Assembly (NCBI GenBank): GCA_021107345.1
Contig: JAIOSX010000066.1
Location: 1-29,381 of the forward strand
DNA: 29,381 nucleotides
Reading direction: 5' to 3'
Source: Candidatus Aegiribacteria sp.
GTDB lineage: Bacteria > Fermentibacterota > Fermentibacteria > Fermentibacterales > Fermentibacteraceae
Below, one piece after another: positions 7,991 to 15,397 of the stretch. Under the pieces are notes generated by a model. That model was not told the origin of the DNA and made no database searches. It saw only the letters and a program-made list of their open reading frames with translations. Numbering within the stretch: the first letter of the stretch is position 1; each line of letters opens with the position of its first letter. Both the position numbers and the translations under genes were made by a program.

Positions 7991-9160
7991 ATGATTGATT
8001 ATGGAAGAGAAATCGCCGGGTTTCGCATGCTGGATACAGTTCCCCGCCTGAAGAACCGCATCATGACACGACTCCAGGATAGAGTATTGGCTGCTTTCGC
8101 GAATTTGGAGAAAAAAGGATCAGCAGACAGTCTCTTCGCGAAGCTGGCCAGAACTCTTCTTGGGGCTCATCTGTACTCGATAAAGCTGGAATTGAATACT
8201 GCCTGTACCCTTAACTGCAAGATGTGTTACATTGAGAATGGTGAAGAATCACTTCCTCCGGATCTCCTGGAATCGCTCTTCAATCAGCTTCGCGGCTGTG
8301 GTGTCAGGATCGAGTTGCTTGGTGGAGAACCCCTGCTGAGAGAAGACATTACCCGAATAATCGCCGGAGCAAAGCAACTGGCTAACTCACCGATGGTTAC
8401 TCTCTATACCAATGGAATACATGCTGAACCGGAACTAAGCCGACGTCTGGCACTGGCAGGTCTGGATGCAGCACTCGTAACCCTGGTTTCGCATCGTCCT
8501 GAAGTACACGACGAATTCTGTGGTGTAAAGAGAACCTGGAACAGGACGATAGAGGGTATCCGCAATTTGAAGCAGGCCGGGATCACAGTTTACACTTTTA
8601 CCGCTATACATCGGGATAACTGCAGAGACTATCAAGAAATCTACCGTTTTGTCCGGGATAATCTCGGAGCGCACCCCACCTTTTACCAGTACATTCCTCA
8701 GAGAAAGGACGACCCTCTGGAACTCTGCCCTGAGGACTGGTCCGAGGTCAAGCGATGGGTCATAAATAACACGAGTGAATCACACATGGATTTTGTCCGT
8801 CGCTTCTATATGCTGACAGGTAGTGCCTGCTCTGGAGGAAACTTCGTGCTGACTATCAAGGCAGACGGATCAGTACAGCCATGCCCGTTCGTATCGGACA
8901 TCCAGCTTGGTAATGTGTATGAGCAGAACATCTGGAGTATCTACCGCAACCGTTACAGGAATACCAGACTAGGTGAATTCAAGCGTCTTCCCGCAGAATG
9001 CAGGTCATGTACCTACAGATCTGTATGTGCCGGAGGCTGCCGCGCGGCTTGTGGTACTCTGTACGGTGCATATGACAGGAAGGATCAACGTTGCCTGGGT
9101 CCCTATTCCGAACTGCTCAACCGCAGTTCAGTGCTGAACCGTGTTCCTACTTTCTTCTAA
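7991..9160 (+). CDS. Radical SAM protein with a SPASM domain
   Basis: The 389-residue product has the radical SAM cluster motif CTLNCKMC (Cys72, 76, 79), which binds a 4Fe-4S centre and S-adenosylmethionine, followed by GGEP at 111-114. The C-terminal third has many cysteines: C-S-G-G, QPCPF, then CRSCTYRSVCAGGCRAAC, the SPASM pattern for auxiliary Fe-S clusters. Known SPASM members modify peptides (PqqE-like, anSME-like) or tetrapyrroles (NirJ/AhbD-like); I cannot choose between them. No small precursor-peptide gene is evident nearby. AGGAG 7 nt before the ATG and the 2-nt gap from the acyltransferase fusion argue that the two are co-translated and act in one pathway, possibly lipid or cofactor modification. 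Confidence 0.93.
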   Translation: MIDYGREIAGFRMLDTVPRLKNRIMTRLQDRVLAAFANLEKKGSADSLFAKLARTLLGAHLYSIKLELNTACTLNCKMCYIENGEESLPPDLLESLFNQLRGCGVRIELLGGEPLLREDITRIIAGAKQLANSPMVTLYTNGIHAEPELSRRLALAGLDAALVTLVSHRPEVHDEFCGVKRTWNRTIEGIRNLKQAGITVYTFTAIHRDNCRDYQEIYRFVRDNLGAHPTFYQYIPQRKDDPLELCPEDWSEVKRWVINNTSESHMDFVRRFYMLTGSACSGGNFVLTIKADGSVQPCPFVSDIQLGNVYEQNIWSIYRNRYRNTRLGEFKRLPAECRSCTYRSVCAGGCRAACGTLYGAYDRKDQRCLGPYSELLNRSSVLNRVPTFF

Positions 9161-9188
9161 ACACCGGGTTCCGTACAATCACACCTGA

Positions 9189-10784
9189 TCACCATATTAC
9201 AGTGATCCCGGCTCCTCCTATAATGTTCGTATAATCCTTTTCGATATCACTCGAATAAGTGATGTATTCTCCTGAAAGATTCGCAGTAAGGAAATCGCAG
9301 ATCGGAATACCCCCGTTCAGTACAACACCCATCTTCTTCTCATCATCTCCTGTTGTGTAATAACCACCGAGGGTCAGGGATAGAGAATGAGAAGGGAACC
9401 ATGTGCCTCTCAGGTCGCCCGTATATGTCCAGACTGGATAGCTTCCTGTTCTTGTTCGTCTTGTGGAAATGCAGCCGGTTATCACCACTGGAAATTCCAA
9501 TGAAACCGTCTCTCTCAGTACTGCACTTGTAGAGCTGTAATTACTGCTTCCGCTTCCAGCCGAATTGTCATGAACACTGACAGCCACCTGTGAATTCACA
9601 TCCAGGCCTGCAATGTCTTTCCGATAGCTCGCTGAAATGGAGATCATGGAGGTTTCGAACCTCGTTCTGGAACTGTCCTGCAGCTCGGTACAGGACGGGG
9701 AATAGCTTATATAAATCCTTGGATAATCCTTGAAAGCAAGTCCGAACCGTGCGCCGTAAGTATTCCCTGTGGTGGTGGTGGATTTCGTATCCATAAGGTT
9801 ATCCGATTCCCACCTGTACCACAATCCTGCAGAAATCTGCCTGTTTATGAAATACCTGTCCGCTCTGGTCTCAATTGATATTTCATCGTTTCTGAGATAC
9901 GGCGATCCCATGCTTTCAAAACCGGGATCCACACGTCTGAATGACGCAGACAGCATATTTTCCGAAAACCTTACCGAGGAGGAGAGATCAAGAGCCCATC
10001 CGAGGCCCGAGCTGACGTTAGCTCCGGAAAAATCCAGAAGCCATTGAGGAACTTCATCGGAATCAATTTCAGGGCTCCTGATGTCCCTTGTGAACATTGA
10101 TCCCGCTATTTCCCCGTCAATACGTAACACGCCGTCAAACAAAACTGAACCGTAATCAAGTGATGCCACCCAGTTTTCCGATGGGGTAATCCTGAAGGTA
10201 CTGTCTTCAATGATCGAGCCGTTCTCATCCTTCCCGTACAGCATGCAGAGGTGAAAATGGCTGCCGTAAGGAGATCCAAGACCTGTCTGTACAGCGTACA
10301 GGTTCCGTTCATACTCCCCGGGGTTATCACCGTCAGGCTCAACTCCCCGCCTGTTTCTTCCTCCGGCAGCAGCAAAATAGAATCCACCGGGACTAAGTGC
10401 CAGATTCGCACCTGAAATGTACGCAGCATTCAGCGTGAAATTCGTGAAGTAAGGGTTTGAAGCTCCAATTCCGATAGATGATATCCATGACAGAACCGAT
10501 CCTTCGCGGGAAGATGCAGATGGATGTGATGAGATGTAGATTCTGTTCATGTTCTGCCTTTGCATACTCTCTTCCGACGATACGAAGATGCTTGCTACCA
10601 CGGGGATATCGTGTATGCTAAGAACCGGATTGAACCTCCAGCGCCAGAACTGGCTCGGGATTTCAGACCATGTATTATCCTCGGAGGAACTCTGGTAATA
10701 AAAAGAAGAGCTTCCCGATATTTCAATATCATTCGCAGTCAGCAAAGCATAAGCGATTATCAGCAGAACAGCTGATACTTTCAT
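9189..10784 (-). CDS. Exported outer-membrane beta-barrel-like protein of unknown function
   Basis: The 531-residue product starts with a signal peptide (MKVSAVLLIIAYALLTAN). It then consists of alternating aromatic and small or polar residues in strand-like runs of 8-12, such as GSSSFYYQSSSEDNTW and LGWALDLSSSVRF, and it ends in aromatic GAGITVIW. This fits an outer-membrane barrel, though I recognise no specific family. It begins at the stop of the propeller gene (TAATG), so it is translationally coupled to it. It converges with the radical SAM gene across 28 nt. A role with the propeller protein at the cell surface is inferred from the coupling alone. Confidence 0.75.
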   Translation of the reverse strand: MKVSAVLLIIAYALLTANDIEISGSSSFYYQSSSEDNTWSEIPSQFWRWRFNPVLSIHDIPVVASIFVSSEESMQRQNMNRIYISSHPSASSREGSVLSWISSIGIGASNPYFTNFTLNAAYISGANLALSPGGFYFAAAGGRNRRGVEPDGDNPGEYERNLYAVQTGLGSPYGSHFHLCMLYGKDENGSIIEDSTFRITPSENWVASLDYGSVLFDGVLRIDGEIAGSMFTRDIRSPEIDSDEVPQWLLDFSGANVSSGLGWALDLSSSVRFSENMLSASFRRVDPGFESMGSPYLRNDEISIETRADRYFINRQISAGLWYRWESDNLMDTKSTTTTGNTYGARFGLAFKDYPRIYISYSPSCTELQDSSRTRFETSMISISASYRKDIAGLDVNSQVAVSVHDNSAGSGSSNYSSTSAVLRETVSLEFPVVITGCISTRRTRTGSYPVWTYTGDLRGTWFPSHSLSLTLGGYYTTGDDEKKMGVVLNGGIPICDFLTANLSGEYITYSSDIEKDYTNIIGGAGITVIW

Positions 10785-12646
10785 TATTCTTCCGTCTCAG
10801 CAGAAATGAAGCCGTTATTGAATGAGTTCCTGCAGAATTGCGGCCAGCCGTCGGTCATGGGGCCCGCGCCCGAGCCTGTCACAGCATAGATCCTGTGATC
10901 ATCGCTTCCAAAATAGACAGTTCCGTCAATACCGATAACCGGGCTTGAACGGACGGTGCCCAGCGTCTGGAATTTCCAGAGACTGAACCCCGACGGTGAG
11001 AAGCAGTGAAGGCAACCATTATCAGCACCGAAGAACAGCGAGCCTGTTACGTTCAGAGCTGGAGTCGATGTTATAACAGCTCCTACGGGAATCACTCCGA
11101 TTCTTCTGCCTGTCTCTCTTTCCAGAGCGTAAACGTTCCCGCTCCCGGTGCCGGCCCACACAGTACCGTCTGAGGATACAATCGGTCCGGTATACACCTG
11201 CGAAGGTAGTATGGTATTCCACTGCACTACTCCATCGCGACTGAAACGGATTACTTTCCTTCCGGCGGCAGCGTAAATGTAATCCCCGTCTATCACAGGT
11301 CCGCCGGAGAAATCCTTATCCGCCCTGTATGACCATACCTCAACTAGTTCATCTTCATCATCCTGCACTGACAGGCACCTGTCATCGCATGTAAAAAAGA
11401 TCCTTCCCGTGGAATCCACTGAAGATGGAAGATAAATACAGTCACCTGTTCTGAGTGTATCGATGATATCTCCGTATACTCCGTCGATTGAATAGAATAT
11501 TCCTTCTATGGAACCTGCGTAGAGCCTTCCGGAAGGAAGAATTACAGGGCACGCATCAACCGGCCCCGTCATACCGTTGTGCCACAATAGAAAGCCTGAG
11601 GGATCAAGGCAGCAGATTCCGAAATCACCCGTGGCAAAAATCCTTCCATCGGGACCTATTGCAGTCGAATATACCCCTCCCCCTGCGGGATACCTCCATA
11701 ATTCGCTCCCCCCCGGATCCAGAGAAAAGATGAAACCATCAAGACTGCCGCATATGATGCTTCCGTCCATTGCAATAGCGGGGCTGGAAACGACCCTGTC
11801 ACCGGTTTCAAAACTCCATATTTCCGAACTCTCATCAAGGGATTCGCGGGGACTAACGCAGGAAAAGGTCCAGATTTCACTTTTACCGATGGAACTGCCT
11901 TCGTAATAACCTTCCACCTGCCAGGCATAGATGTGCCCATTCTCAAAGCAGTCGGCGTATACCGGATAGATTATCTCCTCGATGAGAAGGTCATTCGCAA
12001 GGAACCAGGCCGGATTCGCCGAAATCGCGCTTTCGGGAGACTGTCCCTCCAGTATCTCGACTATCCTGATGGTGTAATCAGCTGTTCCGGGTGGGTAAGC
12101 AGGGAACCAGGTGAACATCGGCAGAGGCTCGGTGATATCACTGTTATCTATCGGATACTGAAGTCGAGGAGGTGAATGGTTCTTAACATCCTGGGTAAAA
12201 CCACCTGTCCCAAGCAGGCCTCCCCCCTCTTCGTAAACGTAAATGGTAATGATATAGATGCCGTCCGGAAACTGTCCCATCCTGCTTACACTTGCTTCGA
12301 AATTGCTGTCGTAAAACTCTGTGCTTATGGGTGACAGTTCAGTGGAACTCAAAATCATAATTCCGGGAGGCAGCAGGAAAACCCCCGTGGTTGCATCCAT
12401 CAGTAACCCTGCGCCCGCAATTTCTATGGTTATGAACAGATAGACAGAGAGCACATCTGAGGAAGTATTGTGAAGCCGCACCCTCCATAGATCCTCCACA
12501 AACATCTGACCGGATGGCGGAGAGATCAATTCCACCACCACAGGCGGCTGCGGAGGAGGCTGGTTGTAGTCAGGTTCTATAAAATGTGACGCTGGTAACG
12601 CAGCCCTGTCAACAAGTATCAGAACGGATAAAACCAATGATAACAT
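10784..12646 (-). CDS. Exported PQQ-type (WD-like) beta-propeller protein
   Basis: The 620-residue product has a short signal peptide (MLSLVLSVLILVDRAALPAS), then Pro-rich sequence and two beta-sandwich-like segments; FTWFPAYPPGTADYTIRI looks fibronectin-like. From about residue 290 there is a propeller with repeats of the type SSPAIAMDGSIICGSLDG, each followed by an I/L-D-P-x-G-x-x-L-W strand; about seven repeats can be seen. These match PQQ-like repeats of BamB-type or quinoprotein proteins. No quinone-binding residues were identified, so a structural or binding role is more likely than a dehydrogenase. The ATG follows a GGGGG ribosome binding site. It shares a 140-nt divergent promoter region with the SH3 protein gene. 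Confidence 0.83.
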   Translation of the reverse strand: MLSLVLSVLILVDRAALPASHFIEPDYNQPPPQPPVVVELISPPSGQMFVEDLWRVRLHNTSSDVLSVYLFITIEIAGAGLLMDATTGVFLLPPGIMILSSTELSPISTEFYDSNFEASVSRMGQFPDGIYIITIYVYEEGGGLLGTGGFTQDVKNHSPPRLQYPIDNSDITEPLPMFTWFPAYPPGTADYTIRIVEILEGQSPESAISANPAWFLANDLLIEEIIYPVYADCFENGHIYAWQVEGYYEGSSIGKSEIWTFSCVSPRESLDESSEIWSFETGDRVVSSPAIAMDGSIICGSLDGFIFSLDPGGSELWRYPAGGGVYSTAIGPDGRIFATGDFGICCLDPSGFLLWHNGMTGPVDACPVILPSGRLYAGSIEGIFYSIDGVYGDIIDTLRTGDCIYLPSSVDSTGRIFFTCDDRCLSVQDDEDELVEVWSYRADKDFSGGPVIDGDYIYAAAGRKVIRFSRDGVVQWNTILPSQVYTGPIVSSDGTVWAGTGSGNVYALERETGRRIGVIPVGAVITSTPALNVTGSLFFGADNGCLHCFSPSGFSLWKFQTLGTVRSSPVIGIDGTVYFGSDDHRIYAVTGSGAGPMTDGWPQFCRNSFNNGFISAETEE

Positions 12647-12733
12647 ATCTGACCCCCATTAATTATATATATCTATGCAGTTGGCACGTCCATTGCCACT
12701 TATTGTGCTTCACTTCATCGAAGCTCACAGGTC

Positions 12734-12762
12734 TGGACAATAAACTGCGCTGTGTTTACAAT
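12734..12762 (+). promoter_or_regulatory. Sigma-70-like promoter of the SH3-M48-QC operon
   Basis: TGGACA at 12734-12739 and TACAAT at 12757-12762 are separated by exactly 17 nt and differ from consensus by one base each. Transcription would start near 12769, about 17 nt before the ATG at 12786, leaving room for the GGAGG at 12775-12779. On the opposite strand, TGGACG and TATATA/TATAAT sit at usable distances for the propeller gene, but that assignment is weaker. Confidence 0.7.
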
Positions 12763-12785
12763 CACAATTGAAATGGAGGTATACA

Positions 12786-13319
12786 ATGAAATTACTGCTT
12801 GTTCTGCTGCTGTTTTCAATCTCCCTTGCTACAGCTGAGGATGCTGAACCTCAGGTTGGAGATGAAGTTGCCATCTCGGTTCAGAACCAGTCGATCTACC
12901 CTATGCCGGCATTCTACGCATCACCTGTAGAGCCGGTAGCTTACGGCACCATTGCCTCAATAGATGAAATAGAAGGAGAATGGTACAGGATTACCACTTC
13001 TCTCGGAAAGGCCGGATGGGTACATAGCACTTCCGTTACAGGAGCCATCCAGACGGCCTCGGGAAATACATCAGCATCGGGTGATGTAACCTCCGACGAG
13101 ATAATGCTCGCCGGTCGTGGATTCAGCCAGGCTATCGAAGAGGCCTATGCTGGAGAACACCCCGAACTGGATTTCACCATAGTTGACAATATGGAAGCAT
13201 CCTGGACAGTCTCACCCCAGCAGCTCTACCAGTTCCTTGTCGATGGAAACCTTATTGAAGGTACCTCGAGTACAACTCAACCCGAGACTCCCCCGACTGA
13301 AGGGGGGTCAAGAGGATGA
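12786..13319 (+). CDS. Exported SH3-domain protein
   Basis: The start is ATG 12786, 6 nt after GGAGG; an in-frame ATG at 12768 falls at the predicted transcription start and is unlikely. The 177-residue product has a clear signal peptide (MKLLLVLLLFSISLATA) and a bacterial SH3 (SH3b) domain at about residues 25-90, with VGDEVAI, MPAFYASP and GEWYRITTSLGKAGWV. SH3b domains usually bind peptidoglycan or peptides. An acidic region follows, ending in a Thr/Pro-rich tail. The gene overlaps the M48 protease gene by ATGA, and an exported SH3b protein upstream of an M48 protease fits a periplasmic proteolysis unit. Confidence 0.85.
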   Translation: MKLLLVLLLFSISLATAEDAEPQVGDEVAISVQNQSIYPMPAFYASPVEPVAYGTIASIDEIEGEWYRITTSLGKAGWVHSTSVTGAIQTASGNTSASGDVTSDEIMLAGRGFSQAIEEAYAGEHPELDFTIVDNMEASWTVSPQQLYQFLVDGNLIEGTSSTTQPETPPTEGGSRG

Positions 13320-14272
13320 CATTACTGAGTATTATCATTACGACGCTTATGGCCTTCGGACTGGGAGATGTTGTTGACTTCATTGAAGACGACGATGTCC
13401 AGAGCGCTCTCGATGTAGCTGAATCATTCCACAGGGCCAGCAGCGAAATATCCGAAGTCGAGGAGTATTATATCGGCAGATCCGTTGCGGCAGTTGTTAT
13501 CAACATGTACGTACCCCTTTCAGATCCTGCCACCCAGCAGTATGTCAATCTTATAGGCCAGACAGTCGCCTGCAGTTCCCCCAAGCCTACCCTCTTCGGA
13601 GGTTATCATTTCCTGGTACTGAACAGCAGTGATATTAACGCGATCGCCTGCCCTGGAGGGCTTATCTTTATCTGCAGCGGTTTGGCTGATATGGCATCAA
13701 ATGAGGATGAACTCGCGGCCATTCTTGCCCATGAAGTTGCACATGTCACCCTGCAACATGGAATATCATCCATCGACCAGGCCAGATGGACTGAATTCGG
13801 TACCCTGGTTGCAGAGGAATCCGCGGAAAGATGGGGCAGCAGCGAAGTTCAGAACGCCGCTGACGACTACGGCGATATTGTAGAAGATGTAGTTTCCAAC
13901 ATCATCACCAAAGGCTACAGCCGTGAGACTGAATACCAGGCGGACAGCCTGGCTGCCGTAATATGCGCTTCTGCAGGATACGACCCCCGTGCTCTGGTTT
14001 CAGTTCTTGAGACCATGAGCACAATCGATTCAAGATCAGGCCCCGGTTTCTGGCAGACCCATCCATCACCTGAAGACAGGCTAGAAGCGGTCAATGCTGT
14101 AATATCCACACTGCCACAGATACAGATTGATCCCGTCCGTACAGCAAGGTTCAATGAATACGCTTCAGGTTTTGTACCCGTTTCGGATCCAGGTTCCGAG
14201 ACAACGGGAACCGGAGGAAGAAGCTCAACTGTAAACACAGACTCCCAAACCACACCATCTACAAGGGGCTGA
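13316..14272 (+). CDS. M48-family zinc metalloprotease, exported
   Basis: The 318-residue product carries the zinc motif HEVAHVTLQHG (His139, Glu140, His143) and the third-ligand segment ETEYQAD (Glu206, with Asp210), the arrangement of M48 peptidases such as BepA/LoiP. A hydrophobic N-terminus (MTLLSIIITTLMAFGLG) should act as a signal peptide. The motif QTHPSPEDRLEAV near the C-terminus is also typical. Family members degrade or remodel misassembled outer-membrane proteins in the periplasm. A Ser/Thr/Gly-rich tail ends the protein, like that of the SH3 protein upstream. The start overlaps the SH3 gene stop (ATGA), and the next gene begins directly after its own stop. Confidence 0.94.
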   Translation: MTLLSIIITTLMAFGLGDVVDFIEDDDVQSALDVAESFHRASSEISEVEEYYIGRSVAAVVINMYVPLSDPATQQYVNLIGQTVACSSPKPTLFGGYHFLVLNSSDINAIACPGGLIFICSGLADMASNEDELAAILAHEVAHVTLQHGISSIDQARWTEFGTLVAEESAERWGSSEVQNAADDYGDIVEDVVSNIITKGYSRETEYQADSLAAVICASAGYDPRALVSVLETMSTIDSRSGPGFWQTHPSPEDRLEAVNAVISTLPQIQIDPVRTARFNEYASGFVPVSDPGSETTGTGGRSSTVNTDSQTTPSTRG

Positions 14273-15079
14273 TTGCGCATAATGCTGAAGGATAACCGGT
14301 TTCTGTCTGCATGCTTGATAATGTCACTCTCTATTTCTCTGCTTTCATGCAGCGAAACCGGCGATCCAAATTCAAATCCGGACCCGATAATGCCCGAAAC
14401 ACTTTACGTCGATATCATCGGTACCCTTCCCCATGATTCTTCAGCCTTCACTCAGGGGTTTGAGATCCATGAAGGTATTCTGTGGGAATCCACAGGTCTT
14501 TACGGCTGTTCAACTCTCAGGAAACTTAACCCCTCTGACGGCTCCATAATTGTAATCTACCCCCTTGCTGATACTCTGTTCGGTGAAGGAATTACAATAA
14601 TGAACGAGAAGATCTATCAGCTCACATGGCAATCCGGACTTGCACTTGAATGGGACCTGCTGAATCCGGTACCTCTTATAACCGATACGATTGAGACCGA
14701 GGGCTGGGGTATCTGTTCCGTCAGCAGCAGTACTGTCGTTACCAGCAATGGCAGTTCTACACTCAGTTTCAGAGATATCACAAGTTTTGATACACTACAG
14801 ACGATCAGTGTGAATATTGACGGTAGTCCGGTTAACCAGCTTAACGAGCTTGAATACGCCGGAGGCTATATCTACGCAAACAGATACTATTCGAATTACA
14901 TTTACCGGATAGACCCTGCAACTGGAAATGTCACAGCTCTTATTGATGCCTCATCACTGCTGTCAGGCTCCAACATCATAAATGCCGGTCCTCTGAACGG
15001 TATAGCCTGGGATCCCGAACGGGAAGCTTTCCTTCTGACCGGGAAGAACTGGTCGACCATCTTCATTGTAACATTCTGA
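14273..15079 (+). CDS. Glutaminyl-peptide cyclotransferase (glutaminyl cyclase), lipoprotein
   Basis: This enzyme converts N-terminal glutamine to pyroglutamate. The 268 residues match the plant/bacterial-type beta-propeller glutaminyl cyclase family: HDSSAFTQGFEIHEGILWES near the start of the mature domain, then LFGEGITIMNEKIYQLTWQ, LNELEYAGGYIYANRY, and the end LNGIAWDPE with LLTGKNWS. The family usually has GKxWP at this last position; here it is WS. A lipobox LLSC implies a lipid anchor. TTG 14273 lies directly after the M48 stop with GGGG at 14265-14268; ATG 14282 is an alternative. It closes the SH3-M48-QC operon. Its last 22 codons recur after the serpin gene at 23650. Confidence 0.9.
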   Translation: MRIMLKDNRFLSACLIMSLSISLLSCSETGDPNSNPDPIMPETLYVDIIGTLPHDSSAFTQGFEIHEGILWESTGLYGCSTLRKLNPSDGSIIVIYPLADTLFGEGITIMNEKIYQLTWQSGLALEWDLLNPVPLITDTIETEGWGICSVSSSTVVTSNGSSTLSFRDITSFDTLQTISVNIDGSPVNQLNELEYAGGYIYANRYYSNYIYRIDPATGNVTALIDASSLLSGSNIINAGPLNGIAWDPEREAFLLTGKNWSTIFIVTF

Positions 15080-15120
15080 AGATTTTCAAAAAGGGGGAGA
15101 CAGAAATGCCTCCCCCCTGC
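15012..15120 (+). repeat. Copy 1 of a 109-bp dispersed repeat (QC gene 3' end plus terminator)
   Basis: This segment covers the last 22 codons of the glutaminyl cyclase gene, its stop and the following hairpin. It matches 23650-23758 over the full 109 nt with no gaps and three mismatches (G/A, T/C, C/T). Similarity ends abruptly on both sides. Here it is the true end of an intact gene. Confidence 0.93.
15093..15116 (-). terminator. Hairpin terminator, copy 1
   Basis: GGGGGAG (15093-15099) pairs with CTCCCCC (15110-15116) around a 10-nt loop. Five A residues precede it on the plus strand, so the U-tract is on the minus-strand transcript. It should stop transcription coming from the right. For the glutaminyl cyclase gene on the plus strand it lacks a U-tract and would work only as a hairpin. 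Confidence 0.65.
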
Positions 15121-15127
15121 GAACGGT

Positions 15128-15280
15128 GAGCAGTTCAGCAGAGAAATAGAAAGAGATATACAGAATCTCTTCCTTGAAGATAATCAACTTGCTTCAATCG
15201 ATTTGTCACCATTAAGAGAATGTACAAAGCTGCAAGAGCTCTGGCTTCATAAGAATCAACTTGCTTTGCTTGATTTATAA
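15128..15280 (+). pseudogene. Leucine-rich-repeat protein remnant
   Basis: This reading frame has no start codon or ribosome binding site, and it ends at TAA 15278-15280. It encodes two clear leucine-rich repeats: LFLEDNQLASIDLSPL, then CTKLQELWLHKNQLALLDL. The spacing L-x-L-x-x-N-x-L-x-x-I-D-L-S-P-L is that of long LRR proteins, so this is a small surviving piece of one. It begins just after copy 1 of the 109-bp repeat and opens the AT-rich stretch that continues through the beta-lactamase-like gene. It probably entered or was broken in the same event. From 15281 to 15397 the sequence is AT-rich with no gene visible. Confidence 0.68.
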
Positions 15281-15397
15281 TTTCACAATAACAATAATAC
15301 CTTCATTTTTTTCAATTGAACTGTAACAGAATCAGATGCAGAATGATGTAATAGACTCATAAAGAAGAAGAAAATCAGAAAGTGAAAAGAAAAAAAG

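Noticed and set aside
9187..9207. Inverted repeat GATCAC/GTGATC between the convergent radical SAM and barrel genes, considered as a shared terminator.
   Set aside because: The stem is only 6 bp, overlaps the end of the barrel coding sequence and has no T-tract on either strand.
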